64,000 nucleotides of DNA from Algoriphagus sp. (lineage in GTDB: Bacteria > Bacteroidota > Bacteroidia > Cytophagales > Cyclobacteriaceae), in NCBI GenBank assembly GCA_030729785.1, contig JANQWS010000011.1, positions 1 through 64,000 of the forward strand, written 5' to 3'. Below the pieces are notes generated by a model. It saw only the letters and a list, made by a program, of their open reading frames with translations, made no database searches and was not told where the DNA came from. Both the position numbers and the translations under genes were made by a program. Shown here piece after piece: positions 38,087 through 45,964 of this stretch. Every line of letters begins with the position of its first letter. The first letter of the stretch is position 1.

Positions 38087-38965
38087 ATGATTGAATTACC
38101 TGTAATTTCTGAAGAAGCCACCAGACGTAAAAAGCCCGAATGGCTTCGGGTGAAGCTACCTGTTGGGACCGAATATGCTAAGGTTCGAAAATTGGTAGAT
38201 CAACATAAATTACACACCATCTGTGAAAGCGGGAACTGTCCCAATATGGGAGAATGTTGGGGGGCAGGAACAGCAACCTTCATGATTTTGGGGAACGTTT
38301 GTACACGGTCCTGTTCGTTCTGTGCCGTGGCCACAGGTAGACCCAATGAGTACGACACCGATGAACCAAGACGAGTAGCAGAGGCCATTCAATTGATGGG
38401 TGTAAAGCATGCCGTCATCACTTCAGTGAACCGAGATGAACTGAAGGATCGAGGTGCTGAAATTTGGTACCAGACCGTAGTATTGACCAAGGAATTATCT
38501 CCTTCCACCACCATCGAAACGCTTATCCCTGATGTGAAGAGCAATTGGGATGCCCTTTACCGCATGATTGAAGGAGGACAAGAAGTAGTCTCTCACAACA
38601 TGGAAACTGTGGGTAGGCTTTACCGCATGGTACGCCCACAAGCAAAATACGAGCGCTCCTTGGAACAAATAAAACTAACCAAGGCCGCTGGAAAGCGTAC
38701 CAAAACAGGAATCATGCTGGGCCTTGGAGAATCCAAAGAAGAAGTCTATCAGGCAATGGATGATTTGGCAGCCAATGGATGCGACATCCTAACCCTTGGC
38801 CAATACTTGCAACCCACCAAAATGCACATCGAGGTAGCGGAATTTATCCATCCCGATACCTTTGCGCATTACCAAGAAGAAGGACTGCAAAGAGGATTGA
38901 AGTATGTGGAATCAGGGCCTTTGGTCCGATCTTCCTACCATGCCGAACGACACGTACACGTATAA
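38087..38965 (+). CDS. lipA: Lipoyl synthase
   Basis: A 292-residue radical-SAM enzyme that inserts two sulfurs into octanoyl domains of 2-oxoacid dehydrogenases and GcvH. The auxiliary cluster motif is [12 protein letters not shown], the radical-SAM motif is CTRSCSFC, and the C-terminal RSSYHA serine ligand is present. The frame is open from a TTG at 38069, but that overlaps the promoter element, so the ATG at 38087 is used. Its product supports the glycine cleavage system, whose gcvP lies next, convergently. Confidence 0.97.
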   Translation: MIELPVISEEATRRKKPEWLRVKLPVGTEYAKVRKLVDQHKLHTICESGNCPNMGECWGAGTATFMILGNVCTRSCSFCAVATGRPNEYDTDEPRRVAEAIQLMGVKHAVITSVNRDELKDRGAEIWYQTVVLTKELSPSTTIETLIPDVKSNWDALYRMIEGGQEVVSHNMETVGRLYRMVRPQAKYERSLEQIKLTKAAGKRTKTGIMLGLGESKEEVYQAMDDLAANGCDILTLGQYLQPTKMHIEVAEFIHPDTFAHYQEEGLQRGLKYVESGPLVRSSYHAERHVHV

Positions 38966-38973
38966 GACATCAA

Positions 38974-39009
38974 TAAAAAAGGCCCCATTCATTTACGGGG
39001 CCTTTTGTT
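38974..39009. terminator. Bidirectional terminator between lipA and gcvP
   Basis: Stem AAGGCCCC/GGGGCCTT with an A run on the left and a T-rich run on the right, between convergent stops. Confidence 0.87.
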
Positions 39010-39023
39010 TGGATTAGATTGAA

Positions 39024-41903
39024 TCAGTTTGCGTATTCCTCTACTGGAATACAGCTACAAATCAAGTTACGATCTCCATAAGCAGAATCTATTCTTCTTA
39101 CCGAAGGCCAGAATTTATTTTCTTTTACAAAAGGTGCAGGGAAGACTGCTTTCTCTCTAGAGTAAGGCAAGTCCCAGCTTCCAGTCAACACCATGGTAGC
39201 GGTATGTGGTGCATTTTTGAGCACATTCTCCACTCGGTCAGCCTTTCCGTCTTCAATTTCTTGGATCTCAGCACGAATAGCAAGCATCGCATCGCAGAAC
39301 TTGTCTAGCTCTGCTTTGGTCTCTGATTCAGTAGGCTCTATCATCAAGGTTCCTGCCACAGGGAAGGATACTGTTGGCGCATGGTAACCGTAATCCATCA
39401 AGCGCTTGGCAATATCTTCTACCTCTACTCCTACCTCTTTGAAGGCTCTGCAATCTACAATCATTTCATGGGCTGCACGGCCTTTGGAACCCGTATAGAG
39501 CAATGGATAATAGCCACTCAAGCGCTCCTTGATGTAATTGGCATTCAAAATCGCCATCTGAGTGGCACGCGTAAGTCCATCGCCTCCCATCATGGAGATG
39601 TAGGCATAGGAAATTGGAAGAATACTTGCACTTCCATAAGGTGCGGATGAAATCGAAGAAACCGGATGTTCTCCTCCAGTTTTCACCAAGGGATTGCCTG
39701 GCAAGAAAGGAGCAAGGTGAGCTGCTACGCAAATTGGACCCATTCCAGGGCCACCTCCTCCGTGAGGAATACAGAAAGTCTTGTGCAGATTGAGGTGGCA
39801 TACATCTGCTCCTATTCGACCTGGAGAAGTTACCCCCACCTGCGCATTCATGTTAGCTCCATCCATATACACCTGACCTCCATAAGAATGGATAGTCGCA
39901 CATATTTCTTGAATTGCTTCTTCAAATACCCCGTGTGTGGATGGATAGGTAACCATCAAGCAGGAGAGTTCAGATGCATGTTCTTCAGCCCTTGCTTTTA
40001 GATCGGCAACATCAATATTCCCTTTCTCGTCACAACCCACTAAGACCACTCGCATTCCCGCCATTACTGCAGAGGCTGGGTTGGTACCGTGTGCAGAAGT
40101 AGGGATCAAAGCCACGTTACGGTGCCCTTCTCCACGATGGAGGTGGTAAGCACGGATTACCATCAAACCTGCATATTCGCCTTGTGCACCAGAATTAGGC
40201 TGCAAGGAAGTATCCGCAAATCCAGTGATTTCAGTCAACCAAGTTCTAAGGTTGGTAAACAACTCCTGATACCCCTCGGTCTGGTCGATTGGAGCAAAAG
40301 GGTGAATTTGACCAAATTCTGGCCAAGTCACCGGGATCATTTCAGCTGTTGCATTCAACTTCATGGTGCAAGAGCCCAATGAGATCATGGAATGCACCAA
40401 GGAAAGATCTTTTGATTCTAGCTTCTTGATATAGCGAAGCATCTCGTGCTCACTGTGGTTGGTATTGAATACCGGATGCGTAAGGTAGGAAGAGGTTCGA
40501 ACAAGGGCTGTAGGCCATTCCAAGTGCAGGGAGTTGGCCATTTCAGAAGTAAATGGAGAGTCTTGACCCTTCGCATTGGCAAACAAGGAAAGAACGAGTT
40601 CGGCATCTGCGATGGTCTTTGCTTCATCAAAAGCAATGATAATCGCCCCCTCTTCGTATCTGAAATTCACTTGAGCGGCCACAGCAAGTGCTTTAACCTT
40701 GGATTGGGTGGCTGCATCTACTTGAGCTTTTATGGTGTCGAAGTAGGCGCTAGTTCCTAGTGTGAATCCAAGTTTGGCCAAACCTTGTGCCGTTAACTTA
40801 GCAAGTCCATGGGTGCGGAGCGCAATATTTTTTAATCCTTCCGGACCATGGTACACTGCATAAAAACTAGACATTACTGCCAGCAATACTTGTGCAGTAC
40901 AAATGTTTGAAGTTGCTTTTTCTCGCTTGATGTGTTGCTCACGAGTTTGTAGCGCCATTCGGTAAGCTTTGTTTCCAGCTCGATCTATGGATACCCCAAT
41001 GATACGGCCAGGGATCTGACGCTTAAATTCTTCTTTTGTGGCAAAAAATGCAGAATGTGGTCCGCCATATCCCATCGGTACTCCAAAACGCTGGGCAGAT
41101 CCTACGACCACGTCAGCACCCATTTCTCCTGGAGGTGTCAACAAGGTCAAGGCCAATAAGTCAGACGCAAAAGCAGTCAATACCTTGTTTTCTTTGGCAG
41201 CAGCAACTAGCGCAGTGTAATCCACTATTTCTCCATCCACATTTGGGTACTGGAACATGGCCCCATACAATTCTGGATCCGTCAAATCCAAAGAAGCCAA
41301 AGGCCCAAACACCAACTTGATGCCTATAGGCTCTGCTCGAGTGATCAACAAAGCTTTCGTCTGAGGAAATACTTTTTCGTCCACAAAGTAGGTGTTCGCA
41401 TTTTTCTTGTCTCGAGGCTTTACAGCATGAAGCATGGTCATGGCTTCCGCTGCAGCAGTACCTTCATCGAGCAAAGATGCGTTGGCTAATTCCATACCGG
41501 TGAGTTCAATGACTACCGTCTGGAAGTTGATCAAAGCCTCCAATCTACCCTGCGCAATTTCTGCTTGGTAAGGAGTATATGCCGTATACCACCCTGGATT
41601 CTCCAACACATTCCGTAAGATCACCCCTGGCACCAACGTGTCGTAGTACCCTAAACCAATAAAGGAGTTAAAAACTTTATTTTTGGAAGCTAATTTTTTG
41701 AAATTTTTCAAAAATTCAGACTCTAGCTGGGCAGCTGGAAGCTGAAGAGGACGCTCCAATTGAATAGATTCAGGAACGGTTTGATTGATGAGTTCGGTCA
41801 AGCTTGAGGCTCCGATTTTCTCCAACATCGCTGCAATTTCCGCTTCTGTCGGGCCATTGTGTCTGCTCTCAAATTTGACAGCAGTGTTAAGATTGATCTG
41901 CAT
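39024..41903 (-). CDS. gcvP: Glycine dehydrogenase (decarboxylating), P protein
   Basis: A 959-residue homodimer-type GcvP with two PLP-fold halves fused in one chain. The PLP lysine is K708 in HLNLHKTF, followed by the Gly-rich [19 protein letters not shown] marks the start of the second half. It decarboxylates glycine and passes the aminomethyl group to lipoylated GcvH. The frame is open 20 codons further up, but the ATG at 41903 starts the conserved [18 protein letters not shown] segment. gcvT and gcvH are not adjacent. Confidence 0.97.
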   Translation of the reverse strand: MQINLNTAVKFESRHNGPTEAEIAAMLEKIGASSLTELINQTVPESIQLERPLQLPAAQLESEFLKNFKKLASKNKVFNSFIGLGYYDTLVPGVILRNVLENPGWYTAYTPYQAEIAQGRLEALINFQTVVIELTGMELANASLLDEGTAAAEAMTMLHAVKPRDKKNANTYFVDEKVFPQTKALLITRAEPIGIKLVFGPLASLDLTDPELYGAMFQYPNVDGEIVDYTALVAAAKENKVLTAFASDLLALTLLTPPGEMGADVVVGSAQRFGVPMGYGGPHSAFFATKEEFKRQIPGRIIGVSIDRAGNKAYRMALQTREQHIKREKATSNICTAQVLLAVMSSFYAVYHGPEGLKNIALRTHGLAKLTAQGLAKLGFTLGTSAYFDTIKAQVDAATQSKVKALAVAAQVNFRYEEGAIIIAFDEAKTIADAELVLSLFANAKGQDSPFTSEMANSLHLEWPTALVRTSSYLTHPVFNTNHSEHEMLRYIKKLESKDLSLVHSMISLGSCTMKLNATAEMIPVTWPEFGQIHPFAPIDQTEGYQELFTNLRTWLTEITGFADTSLQPNSGAQGEYAGLMVIRAYHLHRGEGHRNVALIPTSAHGTNPASAVMAGMRVVLVGCDEKGNIDVADLKARAEEHASELSCLMVTYPSTHGVFEEAIQEICATIHSYGGQVYMDGANMNAQVGVTSPGRIGADVCHLNLHKTFCIPHGGGGPGMGPICVAAHLAPFLPGNPLVKTGGEHPVSSISSAPYGSASILPISYAYISMMGGDGLTRATQMAILNANYIKERLSGYYPLLYTGSKGRAAHEMIVDCRAFKEVGVEVEDIAKRLMDYGYHAPTVSFPVAGTLMIEPTESETKAELDKFCDAMLAIRAEIQEIEDGKADRVENVLKNAPHTATMVLTGSWDLPYSREKAVFPAPFVKENKFWPSVRRIDSAYGDRNLICSCIPVEEYAN

Positions 41904-41962
41904 AAATAAGGGGTAAAACGTATGAATTAGTTGGGTATAAATTCTTTCCGATTTTATGTGCA

Positions 41963-41970
41963 CAAAGGTA
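41963..41970 (-). promoter_or_regulatory. -7 promoter element of gcvP
   Basis: TACCTTTG on the minus strand, matching TAnnTTTG, about 60 bases before the gcvP ATG. It supports the start at 41903, because the longer frame would begin inside it. Confidence 0.45.
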
Positions 41971-42091
41971 TACTTTCCGATAGGAATTGCCGAGGAGCAG
42001 CTCTAAAATTTTATCTATAACACGCAGAATTGACAAGCGGTTTTTTTGAGGGCAAAAAAATTAAGTAGTTTAGGGAATTAATTTAAAAAAT

Positions 42092-43588
42092 ATGAAAAAT
42101 AAATACCTGTTGACTGCTCTTTTGGGTCTTACGATCCTGACTGCAACTTGGGCTCAAAATCCAGTTCAAGTAAAATATGCCAACACTATCACTGTAGAAG
42201 ATCTCACCAAGCACCTGACCTATTTGGCATCCAATGAGATGAAGGGACGTGACACGGGTTCTCCGGAAGGGAAAATCGCTGCCAACTACCTAGCAGATTT
42301 CTACAAAGGATTGGGGCTAACAGCTCCAAATGGGGGTAGTTACTTTCAAAACGTTCCTTTGGTAAGTTCCCGATTCACACAAGTAAGTCTTCAGATCGGA
42401 AAAACCAAATTGTTGGAAAATACCGACTTTGTATTTACTGGAGACGGTAATCTAGCCAAAGCTGTTAAAACGGACTTAGTTTTTTTGGGCCTAGCAAACG
42501 ATGAAAACCTGGCTAAAGTGGACGTTAAGGGCAAACTCGTAGGTTTGTGGGCTGTTGGAGTACGGAGCAATGACTTGGTCACCAAAGTAATGGACGCAGG
42601 CGCCGCTGGCATCGTGATTGTGACCATGGAAGGACAAGCAAACTTTGACCGCATCGCCAATCGATACAAGTCCATGGCTGGCAATGGCCGAATTGGCTTT
42701 GACCAAGAAATCAAGCAACGCCCGATATTCATGGTGAGTACAGACAAAATGGCGCAGTTATTTGGTGCATCTGTAGAGACTTTGAAGGAAGCAGCAAAAA
42801 CAAATCCTGAAACCATTACCTCTCAAAAAGCAAGCTACCACATCGTCAAAACCAAAACTCCAGTAGACGCTGTCAATGTGATGGGCTTTTTGGAGGGAAC
42901 AGATAAAAAAGAAGAAGTATTGGTGATCTCCTCTCACTACGACCATGTGGGCGTAAGCTCCACGGGAGATGTTTTCAATGGTGCAGATGACGATGGCTCT
43001 GGAACAGTTTCAGTTATGGAAATTGCTGAAGCCTTTGCCTTGGCAGCTAAGGATGGGGTAAAACCTAGAAGAAGTATCTTATTTTTGAATGTGACCGGGG
43101 AGGAAAAAGGATTGTTAGGTTCAGAGTACTACTCTGAGCACCCAGTATTCCCAATTGCGAACACTGTCAACAACATCAATATTGACATGGTAGGCCGCAT
43201 CGATTACGAATACCAAAAGGAAGAAAACAAAGACTATGTATATGTGATTGGTTCGGAGATGCTTTCCTCTCACCTGAAAAAGATTAACGAGTACAACAAC
43301 ATTACCTATACCAATCTAATTCTGGATTATCGTTACGATGCAGAAGACGATCCGAATCGTTTTTACTACCGTTCTGATCATTACAATTTTGCCAAGTTCA
43401 ACATCCCTGTGATTTTCTTTTTTAATGGGGTGCATGACGACTACCACCAAGTAACCGATACGGTAGACAAAATTGAATTTCCGTTGATGAGCAAACGTGC
43501 ACATTTGATCTTCCACACTGCTTGGGATCTTGCAAATAGAGAGCAACGCACCCCAGTAGACGGAACCAACACCCGCACAGACCGATAA
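42092..43588 (+). CDS. Secreted M28 family zinc peptidase
   Basis: A 498-residue exported aminopeptidase-like protein. A signal peptide (about 1-21, ending ATWAQ) precedes a PA-domain insertion (about 120-240) and the M28 catalytic core with H282 and D284 (SSHYDHVG), the bridging D in NGADDDGSG, the EE pair in TGEEKGLLG, D in NINIDMVG, and H in DDYHQVTDT. It probably trims peptides in the periplasm. It is a single gene ending in a perfect bidirectional terminator. Confidence 0.93.
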   Translation: MKNKYLLTALLGLTILTATWAQNPVQVKYANTITVEDLTKHLTYLASNEMKGRDTGSPEGKIAANYLADFYKGLGLTAPNGGSYFQNVPLVSSRFTQVSLQIGKTKLLENTDFVFTGDGNLAKAVKTDLVFLGLANDENLAKVDVKGKLVGLWAVGVRSNDLVTKVMDAGAAGIVIVTMEGQANFDRIANRYKSMAGNGRIGFDQEIKQRPIFMVSTDKMAQLFGASVETLKEAAKTNPETITSQKASYHIVKTKTPVDAVNVMGFLEGTDKKEEVLVISSHYDHVGVSSTGDVFNGADDDGSGTVSVMEIAEAFALAAKDGVKPRRSILFLNVTGEEKGLLGSEYYSEHPVFPIANTVNNINIDMVGRIDYEYQKEENKDYVYVIGSEMLSSHLKKINEYNNITYTNLILDYRYDAEDDPNRFYYRSDHYNFAKFNIPVIFFFNGVHDDYHQVTDTVDKIEFPLMSKRAHLIFHTAWDLANREQRTPVDGTNTRTDR

Positions 43589-43622
43589 AGAAAGAGCCCG
43601 AAAATTTTCGGGCTCTTTCTTT
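43587..43622. terminator. Bidirectional terminator between M28 peptidase and DEAD-box helicase
   Basis: A perfect 36-base palindrome, each arm 18 bases and containing AAGAGCCCGAA, followed by a T run on the plus strand. It overlaps the peptidase stop and serves both convergent genes. Confidence 0.88.
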
Positions 43623-43645
43623 ATTTTTTTTGACAACTGAGAAGC

Positions 43646-45013
43646 TTAGTTCTCAGATTGTCCTCTATTCTTTTGATTTTTTGTCTTCAGCTGATTTCTA
43701 TTTGGCTTCTTTTGCTTTTTTCTCGCCTTAACTTTCTCTCCTTTGCCAATATTTTGCTTGGGCCGTTCTTTTTTCTCATGAAAAGCTCCTTTGTAGTCTG
43801 GATTATCGCGCTGCTTAAGTCGATCCAATTCCCGCTCGTATCCCTGTTTCTCTTCAAATGGTGTCGGTGGCACTTCCACACCATCAGGGATGGAAAGGGC
43901 TTCTACCTCCATTCGGATGAGCTCTTCAATTTTTTCAAAATGATATCCTTCGGCAGGGTTGACAAAAGTGATGGCCTTCCCCTCATTTTCTGCTCTTCCT
44001 GTACGCCCTATGCGGTGAACATAATCTTCATAAATGAGGGGTACGTCAAAATTAATCACATGGGAAACCAAGGTGACATCAAGACCTCGAGATGCTACAT
44101 CTGTAGCCACTAAGATTCGTACATCCCCTGCTTTGAAGTCTTCCATGGAATTGATTCGTGTATTCTGGCCTTTATTGGCATGAATGACACGAATTTCCCC
44201 GAAATGCTTCCGCTCCAGAAATGAGTAGACAGACTCTGCATTTTTTCTACTTCGGGTAAAAATCATGGCTCGATTAATCTCCTCGTTTTCGAGCAAATGG
44301 GCCAACAGGTTTATTTTGGTTTTAATATTGGGCACTTGGTATTTTACTTGGGCAATAGTCTCTGCCGTAGTCGCTGAGGGAGCTACTTCAACGCGCTCAG
44401 GAAACTCTAAAAACTCTGCTGCCAAATGGTCAATTCGCCCCGAAAAAGTAGCTGAAAAGAGCAAATTCTGTCTTTTGGACGGAATAATTTCTAGAATAGC
44501 ACGTATTTGCGGCATAAACCCCATATCCAACATCTTATCTGCCTCATCCAACACCATGGTTTTTAAATCTTTGGTATATAGGGCACCCTTTCGGTACAAA
44601 TCCATAAATCTACCTGGCGTAGAAATCACCAAGTCCACACCCGCTTCAACTTGTTCGATTTGTGTTTTGGGCCCTAGCCCTCCATACAGACTTACGATTC
44701 GAAGACCGGTATATTTGGCTAAGTGCTGGGCAACTTCCTCAATTTGCATGACCAGCTCCCGTGTAGGAGCCAGTACCAAACCTCTGGGGTGCATGCCTTG
44801 GGCATACTTGATTTTCATCAATAAGGGCAATAAATACGCTGCTGTTTTACCAGTACCTGTCTGTGCAATCCCCAATACATCGTGTCCAGCTAGCGCTAGG
44901 GGAATGGTTTTTTCTTGAATTGGGGTAGGGTTTGTGAAGCCAGATTCAGTTACAGCATCGAGCAATTGTTTGTTTAGCTTGAAGGCATCAAATCCTTGCG
45001 GTTCATTGCTCAT
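43646..45013 (-). CDS. DEAD-box RNA helicase
   Basis: A 455-residue ATP-dependent RNA helicase. Q motif FTNPTPIQ, Walker A AQTGTGKT, DEAD box VLDEADKML, SAT in FSATF, and motif VI HRIGRTGR are present, followed by a long Lys/Arg-rich tail (about 390-455) for RNA contact, as in RhlE-type helicases. The frame runs 62 codons further up, but the ATG at 45013 starts the conserved region and the longer version would cross a TATATTTG element. It is a single gene. Confidence 0.95.
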   Translation of the reverse strand: MSNEPQGFDAFKLNKQLLDAVTESGFTNPTPIQEKTIPLALAGHDVLGIAQTGTGKTAAYLLPLLMKIKYAQGMHPRGLVLAPTRELVMQIEEVAQHLAKYTGLRIVSLYGGLGPKTQIEQVEAGVDLVISTPGRFMDLYRKGALYTKDLKTMVLDEADKMLDMGFMPQIRAILEIIPSKRQNLLFSATFSGRIDHLAAEFLEFPERVEVAPSATTAETIAQVKYQVPNIKTKINLLAHLLENEEINRAMIFTRSRKNAESVYSFLERKHFGEIRVIHANKGQNTRINSMEDFKAGDVRILVATDVASRGLDVTLVSHVINFDVPLIYEDYVHRIGRTGRAENEGKAITFVNPAEGYHFEKIEELIRMEVEALSIPDGVEVPPTPFEEKQGYERELDRLKQRDNPDYKGAFHEKKERPKQNIGKGEKVKARKKQKKPNRNQLKTKNQKNRGQSEN

Positions 45014-45065
45014 TGGGTAGTGAGAGAAAAGTGTGAAATTTAAAAACGTACTGGTTTCAGATGTA

Positions 45066-45073
45066 CAAATATA
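45066..45073 (-). promoter_or_regulatory. -7 promoter element of the DEAD-box helicase
   Basis: TATATTTG on the minus strand, an exact TAnnTTTG match, 53 bases upstream of the start codon. Confidence 0.45.
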
Positions 45074-45233
45074 CGCAAAGCAACCCGGAATTCGTTGAAA
45101 AATGGGGGTACTCAGCGTTCTGAAAGGACAGTAATCGAATTCGGCTTGAAAAGTGAATTCGACTAATTTACCTTGGGCTCTAAGCTTTTGCGCAAGCAAG
45201 CCTCATTTTTTCATGGAAATAAATGCGCTCTGT

Positions 45234-45265
45234 CTTGCTCTAAAGAAAGACAGTCCTTACTTTTG
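45234..45265 (+). promoter_or_regulatory. Promoter of tRNA-His
   Basis: CTTG (45234-45237), a 20-base spacer and TACTTTTG (45258-45265), which matches TAnnTTTG. Transcription would begin near 45272, about 35 bases before the tRNA. Confidence 0.55.
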
Positions 45266-45305
45266 CAAACCAATTCGAAGAAAACTAAGAATTGAAAACC
45301 AAAAC

Positions 45306-45380
45306 GGTGATTGTAGCTCAGTTGGTTAGAGCGCTGGTTTGTGGATCCAGAGGTCGCCGGTTCGAGCCCGGTCTTTCACC
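45306..45380 (+). tRNA. tRNA-His (GTG)
   Basis: Full cloverleaf: D arm GCTC/GAGC, anticodon loop TTGTGGA with GTG at 45341-45343, variable loop AGGTC, T arm GCCGG-TTCGAGC-CCGGT. The 5' G at 45306 is the His-specific G-1, pairing with C73 at 45380. Three U-U mismatches are seen: positions 5-68, 6-67 and 31-39. CA follows C73, so CCA is only partly encoded. A terminator follows directly. Confidence 0.93.
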
Positions 45381-45381
45381 C

Positions 45382-45408
45382 AAAACCCCTCTTTGAGGGG
45401 TTTTTTTA
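45382..45408 (+). terminator. Intrinsic terminator of tRNA-His
   Basis: Stem AACCCCTC/GAGGGGTT with a TTT loop followed by a T run, immediately after the tRNA. Confidence 0.9.
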
Positions 45409-45469
45409 TAGCCTAGAATTTCATTTGGCATGCCATTTGCCCTGAAGTTTGAATATTCAACCAACTGTT

Positions 45470-45610
45470 ATGTTTATCTTATTTCAATCTTCTCCGAAAT
45501 TTCCGGTGGTGAAACCGGTAAATATCCGGCAAATAAAAAATTACCTAAGTAAGTTTGAAGAAGCCATTCGAACTTGTGAGGAATTACAGAAAGAGGCCAT
45601 TCGCTCTTAA
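45470..45610 (+). CDS. Possible 46-residue small protein
   Basis: ATG at 45470 opens a 46-codon frame ending in TAA. The predicted protein starts MFILFQSSPKF and ends with an amphipathic charged helix (KFEEAIRTCEELQKEAIRS). Its composition looks protein-like and it fills part of the gap between tRNA-His and thrA. It has no recognised relatives and no clear ribosome site; a 12-base palindrome TTGAATATTCAA lies just upstream (45449-45460). It may be spurious. Confidence 0.35.
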   Translation: MFILFQSSPKFPVVKPVNIRQIKNYLSKFEEAIRTCEELQKEAIRS

Positions 45611-45824
45611 TTTAAAGATTGCTTAGCAATTGAATTAGCTTCATTTTTTGCGATTAAAATAAATTTTTGATTCTTTTTATGAAAAAAGTGTAAAAAAAAT
45701 CAACTTATTTTTTCAATAGCTTGGCTATACCGTTTTTTCAACTTAAGATTGTCAAGTCAACTAGTAGGCCATGGTACGAGCAACCTATTTTTCTATTTTT
45801 ATTTTATCTTACCTAGTCCAGGGT

Positions 45825-45884
45825 ATGGGGTCTACTCTTTTTCGAATGCCTGTTGCTTGCACAGTTCCCACCATTACGGGGTAA
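45825..45884 (+). CDS. Possible 19-residue Thr-rich leader peptide upstream of thrA
   Basis: ATG GGG TCT ACT... encodes a 19-residue peptide ending ACTVPTITG, with three Thr codons and one Ile among the last seven codons, 80 bases before the thrA start. A short hairpin ACGGG-GTAA-CCCGT covers its stop codon (45876-45889). Composition and place suggest a leader peptide for threonine-responsive control, but no terminator hairpin with a T run follows, so classical attenuation is not shown. Confidence 0.3.
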   Translation: MGSTLFRMPVACTVPTITG

Positions 45885-45964
45885 CCCGTCGCTAACAGTA
45901 AGTACTCGCCCCTTTTGGCCATTCCTAGGCCTGAATTAAAGTTTTCAGCAATCGAATTAATTCC

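Noticed and set aside
44265-44918. 217-codon plus-strand frame inside the helicase gene
   Set aside because: It is antisense to highly conserved helicase motifs and explained by their codon bias.
45014-45199. 62-codon extension of the DEAD-box helicase
   Set aside because: It lacks family similarity and crosses a -7 element; the conserved protein starts at 45013.
45305-45410. Extra structured RNA around the tRNA
   Set aside because: The cloverleaf and the following terminator explain all visible pairing.
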